Below are positions 63,619-64,000 of a stretch of DNA of 64,000 nucleotides, in pieces; the first letter of the stretch is position 1; each line of letters opens with the position of its first letter. Location: positions 434,001-498,000 of the forward strand of contig NZ_CP008953.1 of the NCBI RefSeq assembly GCF_000732925.1. The letters are read 5' to 3'. The notes beneath the pieces were generated by a model. The model did not search any database. It worked only from the letters and a program-made list of their open reading frames with translations, and had not been told where the DNA came from. The position numbers and the translations under genes are program-made. Source of the stretch: Amycolatopsis japonica (GTDB taxonomy: Bacteria > Actinomycetota > Actinomycetes > Mycobacteriales > Pseudonocardiaceae).

Positions 63619-64000
63619 CAGACGTGCAACTCCCCGCTGGCCACGGTGACCGCCTGCCCCGAAAGCAGGACGCGGTCGCCTTCGAGATTCATCCGGACGA
63701 TGCCGCCGCGGGCCGAGGCCTGCTCGCCGACGAGCTTGTCGCGGCCGAGCCGGGCGGCCCAGTACGGCGCGAGGACGCAGTGCGCGGAGCCGGTGACCGG
63801 GTCTTCGTCGATGCCGACGCCCGGCGCGAAGAACCGGGTGACGAAGTCGATCCCGTCCACGTCACCCGGTGCGGTGACCATGAGCCGTCCGTTCCAGTGC
63901 GCGCGCAGCGCGGCCAGGTCCGGCGCGAGCGAGCGCACGACGGAAGCGTCGTCCACCACCGCGAACAGGTTGTGTTTGCTGCGCCCGACGTACTCGAACT
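63618..64000 (-). CDS. PhzF-family protein, N-terminal part outside window
   Basis: The visible 127 residues are the C-terminal part (the 5' end lies beyond 64000): FEYVGRSKHNLFAVVDDASV, TRFFAPGVGIDEDPVTGSAH, CVLAPYWAARLGRDKLVGEQ, RGGIVRMNLEGDRVLLSGQA. FAP...DEDPVTGSAHC is the PhzF signature. Members are isomerases with a diaminopimelate-epimerase fold. Substrate unknown. Confidence 0.9.
   Translation of the reverse strand, partial: FEYVGRSKHNLFAVVDDASVVRSLAPDLAALRAHWNGRLMVTAPGDVDGIDFVTRFFAPGVGIDEDPVTGSAHCVLAPYWAARLGRDKLVGEQASARGGIVRMNLEGDRVLLSGQAVTVASGELHV

Overview
The window is high-GC actinobacterial DNA, most likely from Amycolatopsis or a close relative in the Pseudonocardiaceae. The reasons are the GC-rich third codon positions, frequent GTG and TTG starts, tightly overlapping GTGA and ATGA stop/start junctions, conservon gene sets, a SARP regulator, a groEL with CIRCE sites and no groES, and gene order shared with mycobacteria around rpf and the moa genes. 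No rRNA, tRNA or CRISPR array was recognised.

Layout. 0-5 kb: a CDC48-type AAA ATPase (cut by the left edge), an IS30 element, then the phosphatidylethanolamine pair pssA-psd. 5-12 kb: small membrane protein, ArsR regulator plus MFS exporter behind tiled palindromes, moeA, two AIM24 paralogues, a cold-shock protein and a membrane Ser/Thr kinase with a frameshifted tail. 12-20 kb: groEL with a double CIRCE, a large helical protein of unknown function, PspC, a broken nucleotidyltransferase, a PheC-like dehydratase and an M23 peptidase. 20-28 kb: menC, a SARP/NB-ARC/TPR regulator, a broken DUF72 gene, a DUF4253 gene with two LexA-type boxes, and an XPB-type helicase. 28-47 kb: an accessory block with three substrate-binding proteins of the nitrate/sulfonate type, one ATPase-permease-permease transporter, two giant NIT-domain sensor kinases, a complete conservon (kinase, roadblock, DUF742, GTPase), a partial conservon (roadblock, DUF742), cutC and a benzoylformate decarboxylase-like enzyme. 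47-61 kb: a conserved block (Rv0862c-like protein, small protein, moaC-mog-moaE, rpf, moaD-moaA) interrupted by malic enzyme, a secreted peptidase and a phosphodiesterase, followed by a mod molybdate-uptake operon. 61-64 kb: HAD phosphatase, metallophosphoesterase, YccF protein and a PhzF-like protein cut by the right edge.

Two systems stand out functionally. Molybdenum: moaA, moaC, moaD, moaE, mog and moeA together with modABC and a Mop-type regulator cover uptake and most of cofactor assembly. Sensing: each giant sensor kinase lies beside one or more substrate-binding protein genes, which suggests that these lipoproteins and kinases work together.

The most unusual feature is a large set of perfect or near-perfect intergenic hairpins, about 15 sites in several sequence families, placed mostly at gene ends. 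One is split by the IS30 element, one sits between modA and modB, one lies inside another, and one design is a pair of hairpins with mutually complementary loops. Three genes carry one-base length differences in C/G runs, so some breaks may be sequencing errors.
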